Shown here piece after piece: positions 47,955 through 58,310 of a stretch of DNA of 64,000 nucleotides. The stretch's first letter is position 1, and the number at the start of each line of letters is the position of its first letter. Source of the stretch: Geodermatophilus ruber (GTDB lineage: Bacteria; Actinomycetota; Actinomycetes; Mycobacteriales; Geodermatophilaceae); assembly GCF_900114385.1 (NCBI RefSeq), contig NZ_FOSW01000005.1, positions 182,980-246,979 on the forward strand, given 5' to 3'. A model generated the notes under the pieces. That model had not been told where the DNA came from and ran no database searches. It saw only the letters and a program-made list of their open reading frames with translations. The position numbers and the translations under genes were made by a program.

Positions 47955-49430
47955 ATGGCCGCTTTCGTCGATCGTGTGGTCGTACACGTGGCTGCCGGCA
48001 ACGGCGGTCACGGGGTCGCGTCGGTCCACCGGGAGAAGTTCAAGCCCCTGGGTGGCCCGGACGGGGGCAACGGGGGCAACGGGGGCGACGTCGTCCTCGA
48101 GGTCGACCCCAGCGTGCACACGCTGCTGGACTTCCACCACCATCCGCACCAGAAGGCCGGTAACGGCCGCCCGGGCGAGGGCAGCAACCGGCACGGCGCC
48201 CGCGGCGAGGACCGCGTCCTGCGGGTCCCGGCGGGCACCGTGGTGAGCACCCCCGACGGCCGGGTCATCGCCGATCTCCTCGGCGCCGGCACCCGTGTCG
48301 TCCTGGCCTCCGGCGGCAAGGGCGGCCTGGGCAACGCCGCGCTGGCCAACAGCCGCCGCAAGGCCCCCGGGTTCGCGCTGCTCGGCGAGCCGGGTGAGGC
48401 CTTCGACGCGGTCATCGAGCTCAAGAGCATCGCCGACGTCGGGCTCGTGGGCTTCCCCTCGGCCGGGAAGTCGTCGCTGATCGCCGCGATGTCGGCGGCC
48501 CGGCCGAAGATCGCCGACTACCCGTTCACCACGCTGGTGCCCAACCTCGGCGTGGTCCGCGCCGGCGACGTCGCCTTCACGATGGCCGACGTCCCCGGCC
48601 TCATCCCCGGTGCCTCCCAGGGCAAGGGGTTGGGCCTGGAGTTCCTCCGGCACATCGAGCGCTGCGCCGTCCTGGTGCACGTGGTCGACATGGCGACGAT
48701 GGAGCCCGGCCGCGATCCGGAGAGCGACATCGACGCCCTCGAGCACGAGCTCGCCGAGTACCGCGAGGACCTGGTGGAGCGGCTGCGGTTCGCCGTCCTC
48801 AACAAGGTCGACGTCCCGGACGCGCGGGAGCTGGTCGACCTCGTCCGGGAGTCCCTGGAGGCGCGCGGCCTGGAGGTCTTCACGGTCAGCGCGGCGACGG
48901 GGGAGGGGCTGCGAGAGCTCGGCTTCGCCCTGGCCACGGCCGTCGAGGAGCACCGTGCCGCGCTGCCCGAGCCCGAGCCGGTGCGGATCACCCTCACCCC
49001 GCGCGCGGTCGACGACACCGGCTTCACCGTGGAGCGCGACCCGGAGGACGAGGAGGCGTTCGTCGTCCGGGGGGTCAAGCCCGAGCGCTGGGTGCGGCAG
49101 ACCGACTTCACCAACGACGAGGCGGTCGGCTTCCTCGCCGACCGGCTCAACCGGCTCGGCGTCGAGGACGCACTGGCCGAGGCCGGCGCCCGCGAGGGCG
49201 ACGCGGTCACCATCGGCGCGGTCACCTTCGACTTCGTGCCGACCCTGCCGGCCGGCACGCTCACCGCCGAGGAGAGCGCCGGCCTCGGCGGCCGTGGCAC
49301 CGACTCGCGCATCGACGCCCCGCACCGGGTGCGCGCCGAGGAGCGGCTGGCGGCCAAGCGGGCCCGGCGGGTGCCCTACGAGCTCACCGAGACCTGGACC
49401 GACGAGGACCTGCCGGGCGACGAGACATGA
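47955..49430 (+). CDS. obgE: Obg/CgtA GTPase
   Basis: The 491-residue protein has the Gly-rich Obg domain ([14 protein letters not shown]), the GTPase domain (G1 [10 protein letters not shown]3 DVPGL, G4 NKVD) and a C-terminal OCT domain ([17 protein letters not shown]). It acts in 50S ribosome assembly and the stringent response. Its stop overlaps the proB start (ATGA). Confidence 0.97.
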   Translation: MAAFVDRVVVHVAAGNGGHGVASVHREKFKPLGGPDGGNGGNGGDVVLEVDPSVHTLLDFHHHPHQKAGNGRPGEGSNRHGARGEDRVLRVPAGTVVSTPDGRVIADLLGAGTRVVLASGGKGGLGNAALANSRRKAPGFALLGEPGEAFDAVIELKSIADVGLVGFPSAGKSSLIAAMSAARPKIADYPFTTLVPNLGVVRAGDVAFTMADVPGLIPGASQGKGLGLEFLRHIERCAVLVHVVDMATMEPGRDPESDIDALEHELAEYREDLVERLRFAVLNKVDVPDARELVDLVRESLEARGLEVFTVSAATGEGLRELGFALATAVEEHRAALPEPEPVRITLTPRAVDDTGFTVERDPEDEEAFVVRGVKPERWVRQTDFTNDEAVGFLADRLNRLGVEDALAEAGAREGDAVTIGAVTFDFVPTLPAGTLTAEESAGLGGRGTDSRIDAPHRVRAEERLAAKRARRVPYELTETWTDEDLPGDET

Positions 49431-50548
49431 GCGCCCGACCGGAGATCGCCGGGGCGAGGCGGGTCGTCGTCAAGGTGGGCTCCTCGTCGCTGACCACGCT
49501 CCCCGGTGGGCTGGACGAGGCGCGGTTGTCCGCCCTCGTCGACGTCCTCGGGGGCGTGCGGGCCGGTGGCCGGGAGGTCGTCCTGGTCTCCTCCGGCGCG
49601 ATCGCCGCCGGCCTGGCCCCGCTGGGCATGCAGGGCCGCCCGCGGGACCTCGCCACCGCCCAGGCCGCCGCCAGCGTGGGTCAGCTGCGCCTGGTGCAGA
49701 CCTACGCCGACGCCTTCGCCCGTCACCAGGTCACCGTCGGGCAGGTGCTGCTCACCGCCGACGACCTCACCCGGCGCAGCCACTACCGCAACGCCCACCG
49801 CACCGTGGAGCGGCTGCTCGCCCTCGGGGTGCTGCCGATCGTCAACGAGAACGACACGGTGGCCACCGAGGAGATCCGCTTCGGCGACAACGACCGGCTC
49901 GCGGCGCTGGTCGCGCACGTCGCCCAGGCCGAGGCGTTGCTGCTGCTCTCCGACGTGGACGGCGTCTACGACGGCGACCCGCGTTCGGGGCCGGCGCAGC
50001 TGATCGACACCGTCCGGAGCGCGGCGGACCTCGCGGCGGTCACCCTCGGCTCGGCCCGGCGCAACGGCGTGGGCACCGGCGGGATGGCGACCAAGGTGGA
50101 GGCGGCCATGATCGCCGCGCACGCCGGCGTGCCGGTCGTCGTCACCTCCACCGCACAGGCGGCCGCCGCGCTGGCCGGGGAGCGGGTCGGCACGCTGTTC
50201 GCGGTCGCCGGGCGCCGGCCCGGGGCCCGGCAGTTCTGGCTGCGCTACGCCAGCCGGCCGCGGGGACGGCTGCACCTGGACGAGGGCGCGGTCCGGGCGG
50301 TGCGGGAGCGCAACGCCTCGCTGCTGGCCGCCGGCATCACCGGGGCCACCGGTGAGTTCCTCGCCGACGACCCGGTGGAGCTGGTCGGCCCCGACGGCAC
50401 GGTGGTCGCGCGCGGCCTGGTCGCCTACGACGCGCGGGAGCTGCCGGCCCTGTTCGGCCGCAAGACCGGCGAGCTGGACCCGGAGTACCGCCGGGAGGTC
50501 GTGCACCGCGACGAGATGGTGCTGGTCGGCCGCCGGATCGTCGGCTGA
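49427..50548 (+). CDS. proB: Glutamate 5-kinase
   Basis: The 373-residue protein has the amino-acid kinase domain ([32 protein letters not shown]) and a C-terminal PUA domain. It makes glutamyl 5-phosphate, the first step of proline synthesis. It is translationally coupled to obgE. proA is not next to it but 3.8 kb downstream beyond def and the zinc operon. Confidence 0.96.
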   Translation: MSARPEIAGARRVVVKVGSSSLTTLPGGLDEARLSALVDVLGGVRAGGREVVLVSSGAIAAGLAPLGMQGRPRDLATAQAAASVGQLRLVQTYADAFARHQVTVGQVLLTADDLTRRSHYRNAHRTVERLLALGVLPIVNENDTVATEEIRFGDNDRLAALVAHVAQAEALLLLSDVDGVYDGDPRSGPAQLIDTVRSAADLAAVTLGSARRNGVGTGGMATKVEAAMIAAHAGVPVVVTSTAQAAAALAGERVGTLFAVAGRRPGARQFWLRYASRPRGRLHLDEGAVRAVRERNASLLAAGITGATGEFLADDPVELVGPDGTVVARGLVAYDARELPALFGRKTGELDPEYRREVVHRDEMVLVGRRIVG

Positions 50549-50561
50549 GAGACTGCTCTGC

Positions 50562-51044
50562 GTGACCGTCCGTCCCATCCGTGAGATCGGTGATCCCGTC
50601 CTCCGCACGCCCACCGACGAGGTGCGCGCCTTCGACCGGGAGCTGGCGGCCCTGGTCCGGGACCTCGAGGAGACCGTCGAGCACCCCGGCCGCGCCGGTC
50701 TGGCCGCGCCGCAGATCGGCGTCGGCGCCCGGGTGTTCTCCTACAACATCGACGGCCGGATCGGCCACGTGGTCAACCCGCGCATCGTCGAGCTGTCGGC
50801 GGAGACCCAGGACGGCGACGAGGGGTGCCTGTCGGTGCCCGGCATCTGGGCGCCCACCGTCCGCGCGATGCACGCGGTGGTGGAGGGCTTCGACGTCCAC
50901 GGCGAGCCGCTGCGCCTGGAGGGCACCGGGCTCATGGCGCGCGCGCTCCAGCACGAGGTCGACCACCTCGACGGCAAGCTCTTCCTCGACCGGCTGACCG
51001 GCGAGGCCCGCAAGGCGGCCCTGCGCGCGCTGCGCGACCGCTGA
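50562..51044 (+). CDS. def: Peptide deformylase
   Basis: The 160-residue metalloenzyme has the three deformylase boxes: GLAAPQIG, EGCLS and HEVDH. It removes formyl from new N-termini. GTG 50562 lies 13 bases after proB and has no clear ribosome site. Confidence 0.95.
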   Translation: MTVRPIREIGDPVLRTPTDEVRAFDRELAALVRDLEETVEHPGRAGLAAPQIGVGARVFSYNIDGRIGHVVNPRIVELSAETQDGDEGCLSVPGIWAPTVRAMHAVVEGFDVHGEPLRLEGTGLMARALQHEVDHLDGKLFLDRLTGEARKAALRALRDR

Positions 51045-51046
51045 CC

Positions 51047-51166
51047 GTGGCGGCTCTGGAGCCGGTCACGCTCACCGGCGACCTGGTCCTCCTGGAGCCC
51101 CTGCACCCCGATCACTCGGCCGAGCTGGCCGAGGCCGTCCGCGACGGCAGGGGACCCTACCGCTGA
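51047..51166 (+). pseudogene. GNAT acetyltransferase, N-terminal fragment
   Basis: The 39-residue frame (LEPVTLTGDLVLLEPLHPDH, then AELAEAVRDG) is the first strand and helix of a GNAT N-acetyltransferase of the type that often starts with a GDLVRLEPL block. It stops after about one quarter of the usual length and directly abuts the zur stop on the other strand. It looks like a gene cut by a rearrangement. Confidence 0.6.
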
Positions 51167-51167
51167 G

Positions 51168-51578
51168 TCAGCGGGCGGTGGTGCAGGCCGCACAGGTCCC
51201 GAAGACCTCCAGCTGGTGCTGCACGTCGGCGAACCCGTGCTCGGCGGCGACCCGGGCGGCCCAGCGCTCGACCGGCGGATCGGCGACCTCCACGGTGCGG
51301 CCGCAGGACCGGCACACCAGGTGGTGGTGGTGCACCGGCGAGCAGCGCCGGTAGGCGGCCTCCCCGTCGCCGCGGAGGACGTCGACCAGCCCGTCGTCCA
51401 CCAGTGCCTGCAGGGCCCGGTAGACCGTTGCCAGCCCCACCGCCTCGCCCCGCTCGCGCAGCAGCGCGTGCAGGTCCTGGGCGGTGCGGAAGCCGTCGAG
51501 CTGCTCCAGCAGCGCCAGAACGGCGCTGCGCTGGCGGGTCTGCCGGCGCGGCGCCTCGGTCGGCTCCGGGCGCGTCAT
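51168..51578 (-). CDS. zur: Zinc uptake regulator Zur (Fur family)
   Basis: The 136-residue Fur-family repressor has a winged helix (GLATVYRALQALVDDGLV) and two CxxC pairs for structural zinc (Cys89/92 and Cys129/132), plus HHHH at 83-86. Its position as the last gene of a znuACB operon points to zinc rather than iron. ATG 51578 overlaps the permease stop. It presumably binds the palindrome at 54313. Confidence 0.92.
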   Translation of the reverse strand: MTRPEPTEAPRRQTRQRSAVLALLEQLDGFRTAQDLHALLRERGEAVGLATVYRALQALVDDGLVDVLRGDGEAAYRRCSPVHHHHLVCRSCGRTVEVADPPVERWAARVAAEHGFADVQHQLEVFGTCAACTTAR

Positions 51579-52597
51579 GGCCGGCTGCCCTGGCGGGCCG
51601 GGGGAGCGACGTGCTCCCCGTGCTCGTCGTAGTGCACCCCCGCGCCGGTCCGGTGTGGTGCGTGCAGGTGCCCGTCGTGGTCGTAGTCGACGTGGTCGCC
51701 GTGCGGCACCGCCGGGTGCCCGCACCCCTCGCCGTGCTCGTGCGGATGGGCGGCGTGCACCTCGGCGCGGCGCCGGTGGCGGCGCCGCGCGGTCGCCTCA
51801 CGGAGCGCGACCCCGGCGGTGACCAGGAGGAACAGCGCGATCGCCAGGAGCACGATCGTCCCGCCCGACGGGGTGCCCGCGTAGTAGGACGTGGTCGTGC
51901 CGGCCACGCTGACCACCAGCCCGATCGCGCAGGCCAGGTAGAGCGTCTGCCGGAAGCTGCGGCCCACCTGCTGGGCGATCGCGCTGGGCACGATCATCAG
52001 GGCGCTGATCAGCAGCAGGCCGACCACGCGCATGGACAACACCACGGTCGAGGCGACCAGCGCGGCGAGCACCACGTTGAGCGCGAGCACCGGCAGGCCG
52101 ACCGCGCGGGCGTACTCCTCGTCGTCGCTCACCGCGTACAGCCGCTGCCCCAGCAGCCAGACCACCCCGAGCACCAGGACGGTGATGACGGCGAAGACGG
52201 CGAGGTCCGCGGCGCTCGTGGTGGTGATGGCGCCGAACAGGTAGGCCTCGAGGTTGGTCGCGCGGCCGCGGGGCGCGAGGCTGAGCAGCACCACGCCGCC
52301 GGCGATGCCCCCGTAGAAGAGGACGGCGAGCGCGACGTCCCCGCTGGTCCGGCCGCGGGCCCGCACCAGCTCGATCAGCACGGCGCCGAGCACGGCGGCC
52401 ACCAGCGCCGCGCCGACCGGCGCGGTGGAGGTGAGGACGCCGACCGCCACGCCGGTGAGCGCCACGTGGCCGAGGCCGTCGCCGAGCAGGGAGAGCCGCC
52501 GCTGCACCAGGAACACGCCGACCGCCGGGGCGACCAGGCCGACCATGAGCGAGGCCAGCAGTGCCCGCTGCATGAAGCCGAACTCGAGCACCTCCAC
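51575..52597 (-). CDS. znuB: Zinc ABC transporter permease
   Basis: The 340-residue ABC-3 family permease has about nine hydrophobic helices (for example ASLMVGLVAPAVGVFLVQRR) and a C-terminal His/Asp-rich tail (HAAHPHEHGEGCGHP and more) that could bind zinc in the cytosol. GTG 52597 lies one base from the znuC stop. Confidence 0.93.
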   Translation of the reverse strand: MEVLEFGFMQRALLASLMVGLVAPAVGVFLVQRRLSLLGDGLGHVALTGVAVGVLTSTAPVGAALVAAVLGAVLIELVRARGRTSGDVALAVLFYGGIAGGVVLLSLAPRGRATNLEAYLFGAITTTSAADLAVFAVITVLVLGVVWLLGQRLYAVSDDEEYARAVGLPVLALNVVLAALVASTVVLSMRVVGLLLISALMIVPSAIAQQVGRSFRQTLYLACAIGLVVSVAGTTTSYYAGTPSGGTIVLLAIALFLLVTAGVALREATARRRHRRRAEVHAAHPHEHGEGCGHPAVPHGDHVDYDHDGHLHAPHRTGAGVHYDEHGEHVAPPARQGSRP

Positions 52598-52598
52598 G

Positions 52599-53390
52599 TC
52601 AGCGGCCCCCCTCGGGGGTCACCCGCGGCTGGTCCAGCCGGTAGCCGGGCGCCGGCGGCCGCCCCGGCTCGCCGGGGTGGTGGTGCCCGCCGCCCACCGG
52701 TAGCTCGCTGCCGGCCAGCGGCCCGTCGTAGCCGATCCGGCCGTGGTCGACCACCACCGCCCGGGACAGGACGCCGGCCAGCGGGGCGGTCTCGTGGGTC
52801 ACGACCACCAGTGTCGTCCCGCTGGCGGTCACGCCCGCGAGCACGGCGGCGAGCGCGTCCTGGTTGGCGGCGTCGACCCCGGCGGTGGGCTCGTCCATGA
52901 TCAGCAGCTCCGGCTCGGCGGCCAGGGCGCGGGCGACGAGCACCCGGCGCTGCTGGCCGCCGGACAGCGAGGCCACCGGGTCGTTCATCCGGTCGCCGAG
53001 CCCGACGGCGGCCACGGCGTCGGCGACCGCCGTGCGGTCGGCCGGGCGCAGCCGCCGGAACAGGCCCAGGCGGGCCAGCCGGCCGACACCCACCACCTCG
53101 CGGACGGTGGCCGGCACCGCGCCGCTCACCGTGTGCCGCTGCGGGACGTAGCCGATCCGGCCGCGCTCACGCAGCCGGCCCACCGGGGCGCCGAGCACCT
53201 CGACCTCGCCGTCGAGCACCGTGGCCAGCCCGAGCAGCCCGCGGGCCAGCGTCGTCTTGCCCGAGCCGTTGGAGCCGAGGACGGCGACGGTCTCGCCCCG
53301 GTGCACGGTGAGGTCGACCCCGCGGACGATCGCCACGTCGCCGTAGCCGATGCTGGCGCCCCGGAGCCGGAGGGCCGGTCGGTCGCTCAT
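52599..53390 (-). CDS. znuC: Zinc ABC transporter ATP-binding protein
   Basis: The 263-residue ATPase has Walker [10 protein letters not shown], signature LSGGQQRRV, Walker B LLIMDEPT and the switch His in VTHE. The C-terminus carries a His-rich [11 protein letters not shown] stretch. It overlaps znuA by four bases. Confidence 0.94.
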   Translation of the reverse strand: MSDRPALRLRGASIGYGDVAIVRGVDLTVHRGETVAVLGSNGSGKTTLARGLLGLATVLDGEVEVLGAPVGRLRERGRIGYVPQRHTVSGAVPATVREVVGVGRLARLGLFRRLRPADRTAVADAVAAVGLGDRMNDPVASLSGGQQRRVLVARALAAEPELLIMDEPTAGVDAANQDALAAVLAGVTASGTTLVVVTHETAPLAGVLSRAVVVDHGRIGYDGPLAGSELPVGGGHHHPGEPGRPPAPGYRLDQPRVTPEGGR

Positions 53391-54313
53391 GGGCAGGACT
53401 GCCCCTCCTGCAGGGTCGCCAGGTTGGCGCGCATCACCGCGAGGTAGTCGTCCCCGCCCGACTCGTCGGTCAGCCCCTCGAGCGGGTCCAGGACGGCGGT
53501 CCGCACGCCGGCCTCGTCGGCGACGGTATCGGCGACGGCCGGGTCGACCAGGGTCTCGGTGTACACGGTCGTGACGCCGCGCTCGCGGACCAGCTCGGAG
53601 ATCTCGGCCAGCTGCGCCGGGCTCGGCTCCTGCGACGGGCTGAGCCCGCTGATGCCGACGACCTCGAGGCCGTACCGGTCGGCCAGGTACCCGAAGGAGT
53701 CGTGGCTGGTGACGAGGGTGCCGACGGCGCAGTCGGCCAGGCCGGTCTGCAGCTCCGCGTCGAGACCCTCCAGGTCGGCGCGCAGCGCGACGGCGTTCTC
53801 CTCGTAGGCGGCGGCACCGTCGGGATCGAGTTCGGCGAGCCGTTCGGCCAGGGCGTCGCCCACCGCGGCCAGGCGCAGCGGGTCCAGCCAGAAGTGCGGG
53901 TCCACCGGCTCCTCGCCCTCGTGCCCCTCCTCGCCCTCGTGCGCGTGCCCCTCCGTCGCCCGCGAGAGGTCCGCGGCCTGCCCGGCGTCCCACGCCGAGT
54001 CGCCCGCTTCCGAGTCCGCGGCCTCGTCCAGGGCGGGCTGGAAGCCGTCGAGGTAGACGAGCAGATCGGCCTCGCCGACGGCGGCCAGGTCCCGCGGGGT
54101 GAGCTCCAGGTCGTGCGCCTCGGCCCCGGGCGGGGTGAGGGAGGAGACGTCGACGCGGTCCCCGCCGACCCGCTCGGCGACCCACTGCAACGGGTAGAAG
54201 CCGGCGACCACGGTGCGCCCGTCCCCGCTTCCGTTCTCACCGGCCGAGGCCCCGCACCCGGCGAGCAGCAGGGCCGCGACGGTGACGACCACGCCCGTCC
54301 TCCTTGTGTTCAT
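53387..54313 (-). CDS. znuA: Zinc-binding lipoprotein, ABC transporter substrate-binding subunit
   Basis: The 308-residue protein has a lipoprotein signal ([14 protein letters not shown]), the metal-binding cluster A-I fold, a His/Glu-rich loop ([14 protein letters not shown]) typical of zinc binders, and His ligands in DPHFWLDP and [11 protein letters not shown] 54313 overlaps the Zur-box-like palindrome. A strong AGGAGG lies just inside the gene, six bases before a GTG at codon 8, so that start is possible; the ATG is preferred because it supplies the positively charged end of the signal peptide. Confidence 0.92.
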   Translation of the reverse strand: MNTRRTGVVVTVAALLLAGCGASAGENGSGDGRTVVAGFYPLQWVAERVGGDRVDVSSLTPPGAEAHDLELTPRDLAAVGEADLLVYLDGFQPALDEAADSEAGDSAWDAGQAADLSRATEGHAHEGEEGHEGEEPVDPHFWLDPLRLAAVGDALAERLAELDPDGAAAYEENAVALRADLEGLDAELQTGLADCAVGTLVTSHDSFGYLADRYGLEVVGISGLSPSQEPSPAQLAEISELVRERGVTTVYTETLVDPAVADTVADEAGVRTAVLDPLEGLTDESGGDDYLAVMRANLATLQEGQSCP

Positions 54314-54327
54314 GAGAATCATTCTCG
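54313..54327. promoter_or_regulatory. Zur-box-like palindrome
   Basis: TGAGAATCATTCTCG has 6-base arms GAGAAT and ATTCTC around one base, close to the actinobacterial Zur consensus TGAAAATCATTTTCA. It touches the znuA start codon and lies 62 bases upstream of proA on the other strand. Confidence 0.75.
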
Positions 54328-54375
54328 CATGACTGGGCGGTGCCGGAGCGACGAGGGCCCGGGCCCCCGCACGCG

Positions 54376-54381
54376 TAGTCT
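54376..54381 (+). promoter_or_regulatory. -10-like element of proA (leaderless candidate)
   Basis: TAGTCT ends seven bases before GTG 54389; no ribosome site is present. Confidence 0.5.
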
Positions 54382-54388
54382 CGCGGGC

Positions 54389-55645
54389 GTGTCCGACGTC
54401 TCCGGCCTGCCTCTGATCGGCGCCGCGGCGCAGCGTGCCCGCGCCGCCGCCCGGGTGCTGCGCACCCTGCCCACCGACACCAAGGACGCCGCGCTGGCCG
54501 CCATGGCCGATGCCCTCGTCGAGCGCGCCGACGAGGTGCTGGCCGCCAACGCCGCCGACGTCGAGGCGGCCGCGGCCGACGGGACGCCGGCGGCGATCCT
54601 CGACCGGCTGCGGCTGGACCCCGGGCGCGTGGCCGGGGTGGCCGACGCGCTGCGCCAGCTGGTCGCGCTGCCCGACCCGGTCGGCGACGTGGTCCGCGGC
54701 TCGACGCTGCCCAACGGGCTGCAGCTGCGGCAGGTGCGGGTCCCCCTCGGGGTGGTCGGCATCATCTACGAGGCCCGGCCCAACGTGACCGTCGACGCCG
54801 CCGGCCTCTGCCTGAAGAGCGGCAACGCGGCCCTGCTGCGCGGCTCGGCGTCGGCGTTCGGCACCAACACCGCGCTGGTCGCCGTCCTCACCGAGGCGGC
54901 GGCGAAGGCGGGGCTGCCCGCGGGGTCGATCGAGCTGCTGCCGGCCGACCGGGCCTCCGTCGGCGAGCTGCTCAATGCCCGCGGGCTCGTCGACGTGGTC
55001 ATCCCGCGCGGCGGGGCCTCGCTCATCCAGCGGGTGGTGCGCGAGGCCCGCGTGCCGGTCATCGAGACCGGCGAGGGCAACTGCCACGTCTACATCGACG
55101 CCTCCGCCGACCCGGAGACGGCCGAGGCCATCGTCCTCAACGCCAAGACCCACCGGGTGAGCGTCTGCAACTCCGCCGAGACGCTGCTGGTGCACCGCGA
55201 CGTGCCGTTCCTGCCGCGGCTGCTGTCCGCGCTGGTGGACGCCGGGGTGACGCTGCACGGCGACGAGCGGGCGCAGGCCGCCCACGACGCCGTCGTCCCG
55301 GCGACCGATGAGGACTGGGCGACCGAGTACCTGTCGATGGACATGGCCGTGCGCGTGGTCGACGACCTGCCCGCCGCCCTGGACCACATCCAGCGGTGGG
55401 GGAGCGGGCACAGCGAGGCGATCGTCGCCGACTCCGCGCGCGCCATCGCCGCCTTCACCGCCGGGGTGGACGCCGCGGCGGTGCTGGTCAACGCCTCCAC
55501 CCGGTTCACCGACGGTGGGGAGTTCGGTTTCGGCGCCGAGATCGGCATCTCGACGCAGAAGCTGCACGCCCGCGGTCCGCTGGGCCTGCCCGAGCTGACC
55601 TCCACCACCTATGTCGTCACCGGGAGCGGGCACACCCGCCGCTGA
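54389..55645 (+). CDS. proA: Gamma-glutamyl phosphate reductase
   Basis: The 418-residue aldehyde-dehydrogenase-fold enzyme has the catalytic Cys in [11 protein letters not shown], the [15 protein letters not shown] block and [14 protein letters not shown]. It reduces glutamyl 5-phosphate for proline synthesis. GTG 54389 gives the family N-terminus. It is divergent from the zinc operon. Confidence 0.96.
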   Translation: MSDVSGLPLIGAAAQRARAAARVLRTLPTDTKDAALAAMADALVERADEVLAANAADVEAAAADGTPAAILDRLRLDPGRVAGVADALRQLVALPDPVGDVVRGSTLPNGLQLRQVRVPLGVVGIIYEARPNVTVDAAGLCLKSGNAALLRGSASAFGTNTALVAVLTEAAAKAGLPAGSIELLPADRASVGELLNARGLVDVVIPRGGASLIQRVVREARVPVIETGEGNCHVYIDASADPETAEAIVLNAKTHRVSVCNSAETLLVHRDVPFLPRLLSALVDAGVTLHGDERAQAAHDAVVPATDEDWATEYLSMDMAVRVVDDLPAALDHIQRWGSGHSEAIVADSARAIAAFTAGVDAAAVLVNASTRFTDGGEFGFGAEIGISTQKLHARGPLGLPELTSTTYVVTGSGHTRR

Positions 55646-55693
55646 CCCGCCGTCCTGAGCACCCGCCCACCCCCCGCCCCAGCGAGGAGTCGC

Positions 55694-56581
55694 ATGCCCC
55701 GCCCGCCGTCGCAGTCCTCGCAGTTCTCCTCGGTCGCGGACGTCGGCAAGCGGCTGTCCACCGCGGGATACCTGCCCGACGCGCAGATCGCCACGACCGT
55801 GTTCCTCGCCGACCGGCTGGGCAAGCCGCTGCTGGTGGAGGGGCCGGCCGGCACCGGCAAGACGGAGCTGGCCAAGGCGCTGGCGGCCGCGACCGGGTCG
55901 GAGCTGATCCGGCTGCAGTGCTACGAGGGCCTGGACGAGGCGCGGGCGCTGTACGAGTGGAACTACAAGAAGCAGCTGCTGCGCATCCAGGCGTCGCAGG
56001 GCACCGACGGCGCGGACTGGGACACCGTCCACGACGACATCTTCGGTGAGGAGTTCCTGCTCTCCCGGCCGCTGCTGACCGCCATCCGGCGCACCGAGCC
56101 GACCGTGCTGCTCATCGACGAGACCGACAAGGCCGACGTCGAGGTCGAGGGCCTGCTGCTGGAGGTGCTCAGCGACTTCCAGGTGACCATCCCCGAGCTG
56201 GGCACGGTGACCGCGACCCGGCGGCCGATGGTCGTGCTGACGTCCAACGCCACCCGGGAGCTGTCCGAGGCGCTCAAGCGGCGCTGCCTGTACCTGGCGC
56301 TGGACTACCCCACGGCCGAGCGGGAGCGGGAGATCGTGCTCTCGCGGGTGCCCGACCTCGCGCCGGGGCTGGCCGAGCAGCTGGTGCGGACGGTGCGCGC
56401 GCTGCGGGCGCTGGAGCTGAAGAAGTCCCCGTCGATCTCCGAGACCCTCGACTGGGCGCAGACGCTGCTCGAACTGGGCCTGGACACCCTCGATGAGTCC
56501 GCGGTCTCCTCGACGCTGGGTGTGGTGCTCAAGCACGCCAGCGACCAGGTGCGGGCCGCGGCCGAGCTTCGGCTGAACTGA
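55694..56581 (+). CDS. MoxR-family AAA+ ATPase
   Basis: The 295-residue ATPase has Walker A GPAGTGKTE, Walker B VLLIDETDK and sensor residues in LTSNATRELSEALKRRC. MoxR proteins act as chaperones together with a VWA-domain partner, which follows with a one-base overlap (TGATG). AGCGAGGAG precedes ATG 55694. The client complex is unknown. Confidence 0.92.
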   Translation: MPRPPSQSSQFSSVADVGKRLSTAGYLPDAQIATTVFLADRLGKPLLVEGPAGTGKTELAKALAAATGSELIRLQCYEGLDEARALYEWNYKKQLLRIQASQGTDGADWDTVHDDIFGEEFLLSRPLLTAIRRTEPTVLLIDETDKADVEVEGLLLEVLSDFQVTIPELGTVTATRRPMVVLTSNATRELSEALKRRCLYLALDYPTAEREREIVLSRVPDLAPGLAEQLVRTVRALRALELKKSPSISETLDWAQTLLELGLDTLDESAVSSTLGVVLKHASDQVRAAAELRLN

Positions 56582-58005
56582 TGACCGCGCCGGTTCCCGC
56601 CGCGGGCGGGCTGGCCGGGCACCTGGACGGGTTCGTCCGGGCCGTGCGGGAGGCCGGCATCCCGGTCGGGATCAGCCAGGCCGTCGACGCGGCCGAGATC
56701 CTCACCGTGGTCGACCTGCTCGACCGGGAGCAGCTGCGGCACGGGCTGGCCGCGGTGCTGCTGCAGCGCGCGGCGCAGCGGCCGACCTACGACGTGCTGT
56801 TCGACCTGTGGTGGCCGCTGGGCGACCGGCCGGTGCCTTCCGACGGCGATCCCGGGGACGGGGACGCCGACGGGGAGCCGGGCGAGTCCACCCTCGACGT
56901 GCCCGACGGCGCCGACCTGGCCGCGCTGATGCGCGAGCAGCTGGCCCGGCTGCTGCTCGAGGGCGACGAGGAGGCGCTGCGCCGGTTCGCGCGGCAGGCG
57001 GTCGAGCGGCTGGGGCGGGCGACGCCGTCGCCGTCCGGGCAGTCGTTCTTCAGCTACCGGGTGATGCGCGCGCTGTCGCCGGACACCCTGGTCGCCCAGC
57101 TGCTGGCCGGCCTGCTCGGCGGCGCAGAGCGCGGCGGGTTGACCGAGCAGGTGGCCCGGCAGCTGGTGCGCGAGCGGCTGGCGGCGTTCCGGGCGGCCGT
57201 GGAGGCCGAGGTCCGGCGGCGGTCGGCGGCCGAGCGGGGGCGGGACAGGGTCGCCAAGGGCGCGGTGCGCCCCCTGGCCGACCAGATCGACTTCCTGCGG
57301 GCGCAGCAGGCCGACCTCGCCGAGCTGCGGCGCACGGTGGCCCCGCTGGCCCGGCGGCTGGCCGTGCGCCTGTCTGCCCGCCGCCGGCTGGGCCGGGAGG
57401 GCCGGCTGGACTTCCGCAAGACCGTCCGCTCCTCGCTGGGCACCGGCGGGGTGCCGGTGGTGACCCACCACCGGCCGCGGAAGGTGCACAAGCCGGAGCT
57501 GGTCGTGCTCTGCGACGTCAGCGGCTCGGTCGCCGGCTTCAGCCACTTCACGCTGATGCTCACCCAGGCGCTGCGGGAGCACTTCTCCGGCGTGCGGGCC
57601 TTCGCCTTCGTCGACTCGACCGACGAGGTCACCCGGTTCTTCCACCCGGGCGCTGACGTCGCCGACGCCGTGGCCCGGATCGGCCGGGAGGCCGACGTCG
57701 TCGGGTTCGACGGGCACAGCGACTACGGCAACGCTCTCGAGGTGTTCGCCGACCGCTGGCCGGCCGTGGTCGGGCCGAAGACGTCGCTGCTCGTCCTGGG
57801 TGACGGGCGCACCAACTACCGCCAGCCGGGGCTGCCCGTGCTGGCCGATCTCGTGCGCCGGGCGCGGTCGGCGCACTGGCTGAACCCGGAGCCGCGCCGG
57901 TTGTGGGGGAGTGGCGACTCGGCGGCCGACCGGTACGGCGAGGTCATCGACATGGTCGAGTGCCGCACCGCCGCTCAGCTGGGGGACTTCGTCACGACCC
58001 TGTGA
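56581..58005 (+). CDS. VWA-domain protein (CoxE type)
   Basis: The 474-residue protein has a C-terminal von Willebrand A domain with a MIDAS motif (VLCDVSGSVAGFS) and the CoxE-like arrangement. It is coupled to the MoxR ATPase. CoxD/CoxE pairs mature the molybdenum-copper site of CO dehydrogenase, but MoxR-VWA pairs near proA and nadD are also widespread in actinobacteria without such an enzyme. Confidence 0.9.
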   Translation: MTAPVPAAGGLAGHLDGFVRAVREAGIPVGISQAVDAAEILTVVDLLDREQLRHGLAAVLLQRAAQRPTYDVLFDLWWPLGDRPVPSDGDPGDGDADGEPGESTLDVPDGADLAALMREQLARLLLEGDEEALRRFARQAVERLGRATPSPSGQSFFSYRVMRALSPDTLVAQLLAGLLGGAERGGLTEQVARQLVRERLAAFRAAVEAEVRRRSAAERGRDRVAKGAVRPLADQIDFLRAQQADLAELRRTVAPLARRLAVRLSARRRLGREGRLDFRKTVRSSLGTGGVPVVTHHRPRKVHKPELVVLCDVSGSVAGFSHFTLMLTQALREHFSGVRAFAFVDSTDEVTRFFHPGADVADAVARIGREADVVGFDGHSDYGNALEVFADRWPAVVGPKTSLLVLGDGRTNYRQPGLPVLADLVRRARSAHWLNPEPRRLWGSGDSAADRYGEVIDMVECRTAAQLGDFVTTL

Positions 58006-58310
58006 GCCCGTTCGCCCGCCGCGGGCGGCGGGTCCGCCGGCCGGGCGGCTGCGGTGCACCGCTGTCGTGGCGACAGGTCGACATGTCGCCGTAACCGGGC
58101 GCCGGCGCGCCCGTTGATCCGTGCGGGTGCCGGGGCTCGTTCCGGCGCTGCGGTGCCGGGTGCGCCGGGCCGGCCGTGACCGGCAGCACGGGGGAGCCGG
58201 TCGCCTCGACCCATCGGGTCCGGTGGTCCGGCGGACCGGGAGCACCCCGTGCCCTCGTCCGGGGCCGGTCCTCGCGGGCCGGCCCCGGACGGCCCGGATA
58301 GGCTCGATCG
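58006..58310. other. Intergenic stretch with nadD promoter
   Basis: These 305 bases hold no recognisable gene. There is a small hairpin, CTGTCG/CGACAG, near 58063-58077 and the nadD -10-like element at the end. Confidence 0.4.
58299..58304 (+). promoter_or_regulatory. -10-like element of nadD (leaderless candidate)
   Basis: TAGGCT ends six bases before GTG 58311. Confidence 0.5.
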
